A stretch of 38,821 bases of DNA from Pseudomonadota bacterium (lineage in GTDB: Bacteria; Myxococcota_A; UBA796; SXON01), in contig SXON01000118.1 of assembly GCA_005778355.1 (NCBI GenBank), positions 1 through 38,821 of the forward strand, given 5' to 3'. Under the pieces are notes generated by a model. The model had not been told where the DNA came from. It ran no database searches and saw only the letters and a list, made by a program, of their open reading frames with translations. The position numbers were made by a program, and so were the translations under genes. Below, piece after piece: positions 15,607 through 23,660 of the stretch; position 1 is the first letter of the stretch; each line of letters begins with the position of its first letter.

Positions 15607-17412
15607 GTGCTTCTCCTGTTGCTGGCTGGCTGCCTCGTCGATGCCGCCGTCCCTCCCGACGTCGTTCCCGCCATCGTCGAGCGCGACCAGCTGGACCCGC
15701 TGCGCGGGGAGCTCGCGCTCGATGGGGTGGTGGGCGCGCGGGCCTACGAGGGGTTGCTCCGCACGTGGTCGGACGACGTCGCCGAGGCGATCGCCGGCGT
15801 GAAGGCCCCGCTGGTGACCGACCACCGGCAGGCGGAAAAGTGGCCCGCTGGCAACGTGGGTCGCGCGCTCGACGTCCGGTGGTTCGGCTCGCCAAAGGCC
15901 ACCTTCGAACTCGCGGGCATCGTTCCCCGATTCGACCGCCAGGCGATCGTCGGGGGCTGTGGCGAAGTGCGATTGATCTACCGCCTATCGTATCGCGACA
16001 CGATGTCGACCGGACGCGTCGTCGGTTCGCGGCTACCCGTCGTGATCAACGTGGTGCTGAGCGTGCCGGAGGCCGAGTGTGAACACCGGGCCTTGGCGTG
16101 GACGAACGATGGCGATACAACGTGGCGTGTCGCTGGCTTGCCACTCAAGCAGGTAGAGCTCAACGCCCAGGTTGTTCGGTTTCCCTCGGGCGTGGCCACG
16201 GAAACGGCCGGCCAGGCAATCTACCTTTTGCGGGTCTACGCGGTCGAAGCTGACACGATTCGCGACGTGGGCCTCGAAAACACCCCGGCCGTGGGCATGT
16301 CGGTCGACGACAAGGCCGAGCTGGCGGCGTGGATCGCGGAGCATCTCCCTGAGATCGACCGGGGCAGCTATCGAATTCCCGAGCGATTCCTCGCCACCGT
16401 TGCCCTCTCCTACAGCACCCTCGGCACCAATCGCGTGGCCAACAAGCCCTTCGACGTGCTGTTTCCCGGCGGCGAGGGCCTGCCCGACCCCGGCGCCAAT
16501 CCCTCCAGCTACGTCCGAACGCGCGCCGGACTGTCAGAGCGTCTCGACAACGGGACGTGCATGGGTTGTCACCAGGCGGGCTCCACGGCGGGGTTTCACT
16601 TCCTGGGGCGCGACGACCTCCAACTCACCGGCGTCACCAACGTGCTGGCGGTGCCCTTCTCGCCGCACTTTGCGGCCGACCAGCCTCGGCGTGCCGCGTA
16701 TGTGCGCGCGCTGGTCGGGGGCGTTGCACCCGACACTTTTCGCCCCCACTCGCTCGACGACCACGGCGGCGACAACGCCCCCTGCCTCGTCGGCGAGGAT
16801 CTTGATTGGAACGACGCCTGCCCCGACGGGCAACGATGCCGCGTCCTGGTGAAGTCCGAAGCTGCGGTCCAGTTCGGGCAGTGCGTGCCCAGCGCCGAGG
16901 CCGTCACCGCCGGCATGAGCTGCCGCGAGGGCACCCTGGTGGCGGCATCGACCGCGCCCGAGCCCTACAATCGCGACTCCTGGCGGGACAGCTTCGTCCA
17001 GCAGCAGATCTACGACTTCCCCGAGGACAAACAATTTAGCCGCGAGTCGTACAATTGCCGGCCGACGGTGATCGGCGTGCCCCTGGGCAGGGCCTACCGA
17101 GCGTGCACCGCCGACGAGCGCAAGCTCGGCGACGTCGGCGACGAGATCTGCGCGGTCGTCGGCGGGTCGAAGTTCGACACCTGCGTGGCGGGGAGTTTCC
17201 ACGACTGCCTCGACGACATCGTGGCCCGCGGCATGGTGAACCCCTGCAGCGCCACGCGGGCCTGCCGCGAGGACTACATCTGCCAGGCGCTGCCGGCCTC
17301 GCTCCCCGGGATGCCGGCGGCCGCCGCCACGCTGGTCGAGCAGGGCATCGGCTTCTGCACGCCCACGTACTTCCTGTTCCAGCTGCGGCTCGATGGGCAT
17401 TCGCAGCCTTGA
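15607..17412 (+). CDS. lipoprotein with single c-type haem motif
   Basis: 601 residues from GTG at 15607. MLLLLLAGC gives a lipobox (LAGC) 9 residues from the start. One CXXCH motif (C318-M-G-C321-H322) in a LDNGTCMGCHQAGSTAGFHF context suggests one covalent haem, or a haem-like site typical of myxobacterial outer-envelope proteins that count cysteine-rich segments. Many further cysteines lie in the C-terminal third (CLVGEDLDWNDACPDGQRCR, CSATRACREDYICQA), probably disulphide-bonded. I do not recognise a named family; proteins with this general layout occur in Myxococcota. Likely attached to the outer membrane and exposed to the periplasm or surface. Monocistronic: convergent with the ASH lipoprotein gene. 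Confidence 0.75.
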   Translation: MLLLLLAGCLVDAAVPPDVVPAIVERDQLDPLRGELALDGVVGARAYEGLLRTWSDDVAEAIAGVKAPLVTDHRQAEKWPAGNVGRALDVRWFGSPKATFELAGIVPRFDRQAIVGGCGEVRLIYRLSYRDTMSTGRVVGSRLPVVINVVLSVPEAECEHRALAWTNDGDTTWRVAGLPLKQVELNAQVVRFPSGVATETAGQAIYLLRVYAVEADTIRDVGLENTPAVGMSVDDKAELAAWIAEHLPEIDRGSYRIPERFLATVALSYSTLGTNRVANKPFDVLFPGGEGLPDPGANPSSYVRTRAGLSERLDNGTCMGCHQAGSTAGFHFLGRDDLQLTGVTNVLAVPFSPHFAADQPRRAAYVRALVGGVAPDTFRPHSLDDHGGDNAPCLVGEDLDWNDACPDGQRCRVLVKSEAAVQFGQCVPSAEAVTAGMSCREGTLVAASTAPEPYNRDSWRDSFVQQQIYDFPEDKQFSRESYNCRPTVIGVPLGRAYRACTADERKLGDVGDEICAVVGGSKFDTCVAGSFHDCLDDIVARGMVNPCSATRACREDYICQALPASLPGMPAAAATLVEQGIGFCTPTYFLFQLRLDGHSQP

Positions 17413-17420
17413 CGCCATGA

Positions 17421-18623
17421 TCAGGGAACGGTGAAGTTCAACCGCACCCAGGCCTCCCCGAGGTTCCCGCAGTCGCTGGTCCACCAGATCCAGCGGGCGC
17501 CGAGGTCGTAGAGGGGCTGGGGCGTTGAGCCCCACGGCGAAGTGTCGCCGCAGACCTCGGGCACGTGCCAGGCCGAGTCGTCGAAGGCCACGGCGGTCCA
17601 GTCGGCCGGCGGGGTGGTGTCATACATCGTCCAGCCGCTGCCCCCGCTCACGAAGGTCACGGTGCCCTCCACCTCGATGGCGGCGAGCACGCCGGCGATC
17701 ACCTGCGCGGTGTCGGTGGCGTAGAGCGCCAGCGCGTGGTCGCCGCAGGCGAGGTCCCACTCCAGCGTGTCGATCGACGACCAGGCGTACTGGCCGGGGG
17801 CGGTGAAGGCCGTGCCGTCGATCCAGCCCTCCCAGGCGTCGTCGGCGGTGATGGTGAGCTTCACGTGCTGGGTGAATCCGTCGCAAGGGTCGGCGTCTTC
17901 GCCCTGCCCGGTGAAGATGGTGCCCGCCTCGTAGGTGTCGGGGTCGTCGGAGAAGATCGCGAGCGTGCCCTCGTCGCCGCTGCCGTCGGCGGGCGCGTAG
18001 CCGACGGTCACGACGGTCGACTCGCCGGGCGCCAGCACTGCTGGCAGCAGGGCGAGGCCGCCGTAGTCGAGCATCGAGAGGTCGGCGTCGGTGGCGTTGA
18101 AGGTCAGGCTGCCGATGGTGAGCGGGCCCTCGCCCACGTTCTGCACCGTCACCGGGGTGCTGCTGCTCGCACCGACCTCGAGCGTGCCGAAGTCGTAGCT
18201 CGACGGCGTCACCTCGATCTCGCCGACGGGGAGCGTGCCGCCGAGGGGCACCTGGACCGACGGCTCGTCGGCGTCGTTACTGTCTACCAGCACGGCGTTG
18301 TCGAGGTCCACGCCGTCGGTGGGCACCCAGGTGACGACGAAGTCGGTCTTCGCGCCCGCGGCGAGCATCGACGATCCGAGCGCCGAGAGGCTGAGCTCCA
18401 CGCTGTCGCTGGCGAGGCGAGGGGAGTCGACGAGCAGGGTTCCGCTGCCCACGTTGGCGACAGTGATCACCGCTGTGTTCTCGCTGCCGAGGGCCACCTC
18501 GCCGAAGCCCACGCGCGCCGGTGACACCTCGATGTCGGGCGCGTCGTCCTCGGGCAGCTCCTCGTCGGCGGGGTTTTCCTTGGCGACCAGTTCGTTCTCA
18601 GTGCAGGCGAGGAGCCAGATCAT
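17421..18623 (-). CDS. lipoprotein with two ASH/DUF1573-like Ig domains
   Basis: 400 residues. MIWLLAC puts the lipid-attached Cys at residue 7, and no other start codon lies in frame upstream. An acidic linker (8-30) is followed by two beta-sandwich repeats of the abnormal-spindle-like (ASH, choice-of-anchor D) type at ~31-133 and ~134-240: each begins IEVSP/IEVTP, has FG-x-V/L-x-x-G, and a V-x-N-V-G-x-G-x-L turn. The C-terminal ~160 residues include two cysteine pairs and Trp-rich strands (WEGWIDGTAF, DSAWHVPEVCGDTSPWG, ARWIWWTSDCGN), similar in style to a galactose-binding or PA14-like carbohydrate module. Its start is 7 bp after the stop of the AfsR-like regulator, so they are probably co-transcribed. 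Likely a cell-surface binding protein; ligand unknown. Confidence 0.78.
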   Translation of the reverse strand: MIWLLACTENELVAKENPADEELPEDDAPDIEVSPARVGFGEVALGSENTAVITVANVGSGTLLVDSPRLASDSVELSLSALGSSMLAAGAKTDFVVTWVPTDGVDLDNAVLVDSNDADEPSVQVPLGGTLPVGEIEVTPSSYDFGTLEVGASSSTPVTVQNVGEGPLTIGSLTFNATDADLSMLDYGGLALLPAVLAPGESTVVTVGYAPADGSGDEGTLAIFSDDPDTYEAGTIFTGQGEDADPCDGFTQHVKLTITADDAWEGWIDGTAFTAPGQYAWSSIDTLEWDLACGDHALALYATDTAQVIAGVLAAIEVEGTVTFVSGGSGWTMYDTTPPADWTAVAFDDSAWHVPEVCGDTSPWGSTPQPLYDLGARWIWWTSDCGNLGEAWVRLNFTVP

Positions 18624-18630
18624 CCCCGCA

Positions 18631-21009
18631 TCATACGCCGGTCGTGGCGGCGATGCGGGCGCGGGCGAGCACGTGCGAGTCGCTGGCCTCGCGACCCCTC
18701 GTGCCCTCCCCGGCCGGCGCGAGCGCCATCGCGCGCTCGACGAGGGCCTCGATCACGCCGGGGCGCTGCATGTTGGGGGCAGCGCCCGCCGCGGCAGCGA
18801 GGAAGAGCGCATCGCCGTGCTTGCCCTCGGCGAGCTGATGCGCGGCGAGCTCCACCAGCGCGGTGGACCACCAGACGCGCGGCACCCGCGAGCACACCCC
18901 CTCGTCGATGGCCTCGATGCACACGTCGACGGGCGATTCGCCGAGCGTGGCCATCGCCTGGGCCAGTCGACCGAGGGCCAGGAGCGTGAAGGACCGGTCC
19001 TCGGTAAGACGACACGCGGCGATCGCCGTTTCCAGCGCCGCTCGACCTTCCCTCCACCGCCCGGCGGCGAGCTCGAGCTCCCCCTGGTGAACGGCCACGC
19101 GCCCGCGCGCCCGGTCTTCTCGCGACACCGACATTGCGACGACGAGGTCGTCCCGGGCGCCGTCGAGCTCTCCAACTCGCAGGCGGGTGGAGCCGCGCAC
19201 CGCGCGCGAGAAGCCCACGAGGAAGGGACGTCCACTGGCCTCGGCGAGCTCGACGGCGCGGTCGGCCCAGGGCACTGCAGCCGGGGGCCCGGAGGAGTAC
19301 AAGGTCGCGATGGCGCCGTGCACGTAGGCGGTGGTGCGAAGGGGCTCGGGCACCTCGGCGAGCAAGGCAGCGTCGAGGTGAACGCCGCGGATCGCCGGGG
19401 AGCCGGCGCCGGCCCCGAGCAGCAACAGACCGAGCGCGAGCCCGTCGCGCTGCGGGTCGCCCACGGCGGCCACCGCGGCCGCCAGCACCTCGAAGAGCTC
19501 CAGGTGGCGGTTGGCGAGGTCGAGGTAGCGGTACAAGGCCGGTGCGGCGCGGGCGAGCGCGTCACGGTCCTGGACTCGGGCACGATTCGACCAGGCGGCC
19601 ACGATGTCAGCGTGGAGCGGCGTGAGCGTGGCGAGGCAGACGGAGGCCGACAGCTCGCCAGTTTCGAGGCCGTCGATTGTCCGCACCAGCCGGAGGAGCA
19701 CGTGCGCCGAGTGTCGCTGCCCAGCCTCGGCCTGTCGCGACGGGTCGCGTGCGAGGCGGTGGCGGGCGTGCTGGCGCACCAGCGGATGTAAGTCGAAGCC
19801 CTGCGGGGAGCGGACGACCATCGAGGCATCCACGAGCTGGCCCAGCGTCAAGAGGTCGGCGTCGGCAACCTCCACGGCGGCTGCCCGGTCGAAGCCCGCG
19901 CAGAAGGTGGATAGTTTCTCGATCACCCGCGCGGCGGCTGGATCGAGCAGTCCCCAGGAGGTGTCGAGCGTGGCATCGACGCTGCGGTGCCGGGCGGGCA
20001 CGTCGCGATCGAGCGCGTGCAAGACCGCCGTGGAGCGGTCGAGCTCGGCGAGGATCTCGGCCGGGTCGAGCAGGCGCAACCAGGCGCAGGCAAGCTCGAT
20101 GGCGAGGGGGCTGCCGCCGAGGCGCCCGCACAGCTCCGCGAGGGCCCCAAGATCGGCCGTAGAGGGTTCCCAGCCGGTCCGGGCACGTCGCGCCCGCGAG
20201 AGCGCCAGGTCGAGGGCTGCGGCCGCGTCGAGCGGCGCGAGGGTCCAGGCGTGCTCGTCGCGAAGGCCGAGGCGCACGCGCGTGGTGACGAGGCAGGCGA
20301 GGCCGGGACAGGCGCTGAGCAGACCGGGGAGCGCCGGCGCGAGGCCCGGGAGGTGTTCGGTGTTGTCGAGCACGCACAGAGCGGCCTCTCCCCCGAGGCG
20401 TCCCGCCAGCTCGCCCCAGGGGTCGCGCCCACCCGAGAGGGTGAGCCCGAGGCTGGTGGCCATCGCTGCGGGCACGGCCGTGTCTGCCTCGACGGGTTCG
20501 AGCGAGCAAAAGCCTACGATCCCCGCGCGCCGTCGCGCGAACTCCGTCGCGAGCGCAGTCTTGCCGATGCCGCCGGGTCCAAGCACGGTGACGAGGCGCG
20601 CGCCACCGGCGAAGAGCTGCTCGATCCCCACGAGATCGGCGGCGCGGCCGACGAGCCCCACCGGGGAGGGGAGTCGCGACCTTTCGGGACCCGCCGGCGT
20701 GACTCGACCCACGACGAGCGCGTAGCCCACGCCGGGGACGGTCAGGAGGTGCCGAGGATCTGCAGGATTTACCTCGATCTTGGCGCGCACTCGTCCCACG
20801 GTGGTGAACACCGTGCGCGACAGGATGCCGTCGCGGTAGCCCCACACCTCGCGCTGCAGCTCCTCGCGGCTCACCGGCTGGCCGGGGCGGGCGGCCATGT
20901 GGCGCAGGAGCTTTCGCTCGGTGTCGGTCAGGGTCTCGCAGGCGCCGCTCTTGGGCGTGAAGCAGCCCGCGTCGAGGTCGAGCGTACCGTGGGGGAGGGC
21001 GATGACCAT
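18631..21009 (-). CDS. AfsR/SARP-like regulator: winged helix, NB-ARC-type ATPase, helical repeats
   Basis: 792 residues from ATG at 21009, chosen because AGGAG lies 5 nt upstream; an in-frame GTG at 21048 would add 13 residues. Residues ~1-100 are an OmpR/PhoB-type winged helix (LTDTERKLLRHMAARPGQPV, then HLLTVPGVGYALV). Residues ~115-400 are an NB-ARC/STAND ATPase: GLVGR sensor, Walker A GPGGIGKT at 144-151, Walker B-like LCVLDNTEH, and a CGRLGGSPLAIELAC (GxP) segment. The rest is alpha-helical repeat typical of TPR-like sensors. Such proteins switch on neighbouring genes after ligand-induced ATPase activation. It is divergent from an O-methyltransferase gene across a palindromic operator, and probably co-transcribed with the downstream ASH lipoprotein. 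Signal unknown. Confidence 0.87.
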   Translation of the reverse strand: MVIALPHGTLDLDAGCFTPKSGACETLTDTERKLLRHMAARPGQPVSREELQREVWGYRDGILSRTVFTTVGRVRAKIEVNPADPRHLLTVPGVGYALVVGRVTPAGPERSRLPSPVGLVGRAADLVGIEQLFAGGARLVTVLGPGGIGKTALATEFARRRAGIVGFCSLEPVEADTAVPAAMATSLGLTLSGGRDPWGELAGRLGGEAALCVLDNTEHLPGLAPALPGLLSACPGLACLVTTRVRLGLRDEHAWTLAPLDAAAALDLALSRARRARTGWEPSTADLGALAELCGRLGGSPLAIELACAWLRLLDPAEILAELDRSTAVLHALDRDVPARHRSVDATLDTSWGLLDPAAARVIEKLSTFCAGFDRAAAVEVADADLLTLGQLVDASMVVRSPQGFDLHPLVRQHARHRLARDPSRQAEAGQRHSAHVLLRLVRTIDGLETGELSASVCLATLTPLHADIVAAWSNRARVQDRDALARAAPALYRYLDLANRHLELFEVLAAAVAAVGDPQRDGLALGLLLLGAGAGSPAIRGVHLDAALLAEVPEPLRTTAYVHGAIATLYSSGPPAAVPWADRAVELAEASGRPFLVGFSRAVRGSTRLRVGELDGARDDLVVAMSVSREDRARGRVAVHQGELELAAGRWREGRAALETAIAACRLTEDRSFTLLALGRLAQAMATLGESPVDVCIEAIDEGVCSRVPRVWWSTALVELAAHQLAEGKHGDALFLAAAAGAAPNMQRPGVIEALVERAMALAPAGEGTRGREASDSHVLARARIAATTGV

Positions 21010-21014
21010 GGGCA

Positions 21015-21019
21015 CTCCT
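21015..21019 (-). promoter_or_regulatory. ribosome binding site deciding the regulator start
   Basis: AGGAG on the reverse strand, 5 nt before the ATG at 21009. It supports that start over the GTG at 21048, which has no comparable site. Confidence 0.65.
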
Positions 21020-21043
21020 ATGGCGGTGGACGGCGTCGCCTTG

Positions 21044-21080
21044 TTCACAGGGGTTCACAGCGCTGTGAACGGTCGTGAAA
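21044..21080. promoter_or_regulatory. operator: four TTCACAG-type half-sites around an 18-bp palindrome
   Basis: In the 124-bp gap between the AfsR-like regulator and the O-methyltransferase. TTCACAG occurs at 21044-21050 and 21054-21060 (10 bp apart); the complement CTGTGAA is at 21063-21069 and a variant CGTGAAA at 21074-21080. The central pair forms the perfect palindrome GTTCACAGCGCTGTGAAC (21053-21070). OmpR-type winged-helix proteins and SARPs bind such heptamer direct repeats spaced about one helical turn, so the regulator encoded alongside is the likely ligand. Binding is inference; the repeats are seen directly. Confidence 0.7.
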
Positions 21081-21133
21081 CGCCGAGAAGCCCCGGGTGA
21101 CGTACTTTCGGGTGGCCAACCCTGGAGTTTTTC

Positions 21134-22261
21134 ATGACCGCTCAGTTGCCTTCCGCCGCCAAGCCGCCTCGCGCCGTTCCCGCCGCCCCGCCTGCCGGGG
21201 CCGTCGCCATGGGACAGCGTGTCCAGCGCGCCCTGCAGCGCCTCGTGCACCGCATGGCGCCGCCGCAGTTCACCCTGATGAACCTCGTGGCCGACCGCTG
21301 GCGTGCCGACGCGCTCGGCACCCTCGTTCGCCTCGGCGTCGCCGACGCCATCGGCCAGGGCGCGCTCTCCGCGGATGAGCTCGCCCCCTCGCTCGGTGTC
21401 GACCGCGCCGCGCTCTACCGCCTCCTCCGCGCGTTGGCGCATGACGGCCTTCTGGGCGTGGACAAGGAGGGTCGTTTCTCGCTCACTGCCGTTACCGCGC
21501 CGCTCCGTCGCGACCACCCGAACACGATGGCCAACGTCGTCATGGAGCTCTCGGCGCCGCGCAACGCGCGCTGCTGGTCGCGCCTACCCGACGCGATCCG
21601 CACCGGCAAACCGACGTGGGACGGCGAGTTTCCCGTGGGCATGTGGGACTGGCTCGACGCCCACCCCGAGGAGCACGCGGTGTTTCACGGCGCGATGCTG
21701 GAGCTCACGCGGGAGGGCGCGCCTGGCTACGCGCGGGCCTTCGACTTCGGTCGTCACGGCAGCGTCGTCGACATCGGCGGTGGGACCGGCCTGTTGCTCG
21801 CCCAGATCCTCGCCGTGCATCCCGGGTTGTCCGGTGTCTTGATGGACAACCCCACGGTGCTCGCCCAGTCGCCCCCGGTGCTCGACTCCTACGGCGTGCG
21901 CGACCGCGTGCAGACGATGGGCGGCGACATCTTCCGCGACACGCCCCCGGCCGAGAAGGGCGTGTACCTGGTGAAGAACATCTTCCACGGCGTGAGTGAC
22001 GAGGTGCTCGTGCCGCTCTTGAAGCGTTGGCGCGAGGTGATGCGCGCCGATTCGCGGCTGGTGGCCATCGAGATCGTGGTGCCCGACGACGGCAGCCCGT
22101 ACCTTGGTTTCCTCGACCTCCAGATGCTCCTGGTGGCCCCGGGCGGTCGCGAGCGCACGCGCGCCGAGTTCGAGGCGCTCTTCGCCGCGGCGGGTCTGGT
22201 GCTGGAGGCGGTGCTGCCCACGGCGTCGCCGTTCTCGATGGTCGTGGCTCGGCCGCGGTAG
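21134..22261 (+). CDS. SAM-dependent O-methyltransferase (plant-OMT/TcmN type)
   Basis: 375 residues. An Ala/Pro-rich lead (1-25) precedes a winged-helix dimerisation domain (~45-115; VADAIGQGALSADELAPSLG). The catalytic Rossmann domain has motif I DIGGGTG at 213-219, acidic LMDNP (237-240), GGDIF (263-267), and the catalytic-type His in KNIFHGVSDE (H285). The layout matches small-molecule O-methyltransferases of natural-product pathways and acetylserotonin O-methyltransferase. Substrate unknown; no polyketide or peptide synthase genes are in the window. GGAG lies about 8 nt before the ATG. Divergent from the AfsR-like regulator and likely its target. A lipoprotein gene follows 71 bp downstream. 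Confidence 0.9.
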   Translation: MTAQLPSAAKPPRAVPAAPPAGAVAMGQRVQRALQRLVHRMAPPQFTLMNLVADRWRADALGTLVRLGVADAIGQGALSADELAPSLGVDRAALYRLLRALAHDGLLGVDKEGRFSLTAVTAPLRRDHPNTMANVVMELSAPRNARCWSRLPDAIRTGKPTWDGEFPVGMWDWLDAHPEEHAVFHGAMLELTREGAPGYARAFDFGRHGSVVDIGGGTGLLLAQILAVHPGLSGVLMDNPTVLAQSPPVLDSYGVRDRVQTMGGDIFRDTPPAEKGVYLVKNIFHGVSDEVLVPLLKRWREVMRADSRLVAIEIVVPDDGSPYLGFLDLQMLLVAPGGRERTRAEFEALFAAAGLVLEAVLPTASPFSMVVARPR

Positions 22262-22332
22262 GCGGGCGGCCCCGCGTCGCGCCTCGCAGGATTGGCATGC
22301 TCGTTGCTCTGTGGCATGCCGAGGACTCAGCC

Positions 22333-23088
22333 ATGTCGTTGTACTTCTTGCTCGCGTGTCCAGTGGTGCCAGAGGATGTCGACTCATCCGACACCTCATC
22401 GCCGGGCGACACCGCGGATAGCGGCGACACCGCCACTGACGACGGGGATGTCGCCAACGACGTCCTGGTAGAGGTGGCAGTAGCCGACCGCAGCGAGGGG
22501 TTCGACCTCGACGGCGATGGCCGTGTCGACAACGCACTCTGGTACACCAAGAACCTCGTAGACCCGCTGATCGAGGAGCGCTTGCTCTACGCCTCCAATG
22601 TCGCGGTCCTCCAGCTCTCGGGGATCGACGGCTGGACCGACGACGCCGTTCGCGTTGGCCTGTTCAACGCCGTCGACGCCGATGGCGATGGCGCCGACAA
22701 CGCGAGCGGCGACGAGGTGGTGGAAGCCGGGGCCGCCGTGGATGGCGACGGCCTCGCGCTCGTGGGTGTTCCCACGGGGCTGGTGGGGGGCGCCTACGAG
22801 GTGGAACTTGGCACGAACGAGCTACTGATCGGCACGTTCGAGTTCGAGCTGGCCACGGGGGTTTTCGTGTCTGCCGTCGCCACGCCGGACGGGCAGTCGG
22901 GGTTGATCGGCGGTGCCATCTCGACCGAGGCCTTCGAGGCCGCCCTCGACGCGACCGAGGCGGACGGGGAGGTCATCGAGGCGGCGCTCAACCACGCCGA
23001 CCTCGACCTCGACGGCAACGGGGAGAACGACGCGCTGTCGATGGCCTTCGAGTTCAGCGCCGCGCCGGTGTTGCTTTCGAGTCCCTGA
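22333..23088 (+). CDS. predicted lipoprotein with EF-hand-like Asp motifs
   Basis: 251 residues from ATG at 22333, with GAGG 9 nt upstream. MSLYFLLAC puts the lipidated Cys at residue 9. A linker of S-D-T-S-S-P-G-D-T-A-D-S-G-D-T type follows (~15-40). The rest contains several D-x-D-x-D-G loops (DLDGDGRVD, DADGDGADN, DLDLDGNGEND), which resemble dockerin or EF-hand calcium sites but are not clearly paired with helices. No enzyme domain recognised. An inverted repeat GGCATGC/GCATGCC flanks the leader (22294-22300 and 22314-22320). It may be co-transcribed with the upstream O-methyltransferase. Function unknown. Confidence 0.7.
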   Translation: MSLYFLLACPVVPEDVDSSDTSSPGDTADSGDTATDDGDVANDVLVEVAVADRSEGFDLDGDGRVDNALWYTKNLVDPLIEERLLYASNVAVLQLSGIDGWTDDAVRVGLFNAVDADGDGADNASGDEVVEAGAAVDGDGLALVGVPTGLVGGAYEVELGTNELLIGTFEFELATGVFVSAVATPDGQSGLIGGAISTEAFEAALDATEADGEVIEAALNHADLDLDGNGENDALSMAFEFSAAPVLLSSP

Positions 23089-23158
23089 GCGCTCCTTCCC
23101 GCTTGGCAACGATCGCACGGACGAGGCCCCGCGCCGCGGCAACGAAACCGGTCGCGAC

Positions 23159-23187
23159 TTGACGGTTCTCTCTGTCTCTGCACTAAT
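23159..23187 (+). promoter_or_regulatory. sigma70-like promoter for the 147-residue protein gene
   Basis: TTGACG (-35) at 23159-23164 and ACTAAT (-10-like) at 23182-23187 with an ideal 17-bp spacer, 29 bp before the ATG. A copy of the octamer GTCGCGAC (23151-23158) directly abuts the -35 box. Best promoter match I found in the window. Confidence 0.6.
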
Positions 23188-23216
23188 CGTGCCTGCACCT
23201 AGTCGAGGTGTATCTC

Positions 23217-23660
23217 ATGGCACGGTCCAAACGTCGTGGCTTCAGCGAGCCGATCCTCTGCCCAACGCCCAAGAGCACCGGGGGCGGGTTCTTCCATGCT
23301 ATCGGCGCCGTCGAGGAGACGGCCGACAACCTCTTCGTGCGTCCGGCGGTCGAGATCGCCTGCGTCAGCGGCACCGCCTCGAAGTGGGTGATCGCCTTCC
23401 AGGTGTCGGAAGATCCCGAGGTCTGGCCTAGCTCTACCACCACGCCGAAGTTCTTCCAGACCAGCACCATCGACGTGCAGAACGTGGAGGGTGTTTACTA
23501 CTCGATCGCCTCCGGCGACGCCTTCGAGAACATGGGCGCCACTGCGGGCAACGTGAACAAGAAGTACATCCGCTGGGGCGTGTGGGCGATCAACAACGCG
23601 GGATCCTCGGCGAGCGAGTCGGCGCTGGTCGCGATCCGCGTCGAGCGGAAGCCGCGGTAG
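23217..23660 (+). CDS. small hypothetical protein
   Basis: 147 residues from ATG at 23217, with GAGG about 9 nt upstream; an in-frame GTG at 23208 is less likely. The start is strongly basic (MARSKRRGF), with no signal peptide or membrane segment. The rest is mixed beta-like sequence rich in Ser, Thr and Val, including VEGVYYSIASGDAFENMGAT and a C-terminal WAINNAGSSASESALVAIRV of fibronectin-like appearance; I cannot assign a family. It has its own clear promoter. The next gene, an FG-GAP lipoprotein, starts inside its stop codon (TAGTG, 1-bp overlap), so the two are coupled and may act together, for example as a non-secreted partner or a surface component exported by an unknown route. Confidence 0.68.
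   Translation: MARSKRRGFSEPILCPTPKSTGGGFFHAIGAVEETADNLFVRPAVEIACVSGTASKWVIAFQVSEDPEVWPSSTTTPKFFQTSTIDVQNVEGVYYSIASGDAFENMGATAGNVNKKYIRWGVWAINNAGSSASESALVAIRVERKPR

Noticed and set aside
21009..21048. GTG at 21048 as start of the AfsR-like regulator
   Set aside because: No ribosome site precedes it, while AGGAG stands 5 nt before the ATG at 21009; it would also extend into the operator region.
22294..22320. GGCATGC-13-GCATGCC inverted repeat before the lipoprotein gene
   Set aside because: A 7-bp stem with a 13-nt loop and no T-run is weak; it can arise by chance in this composition.
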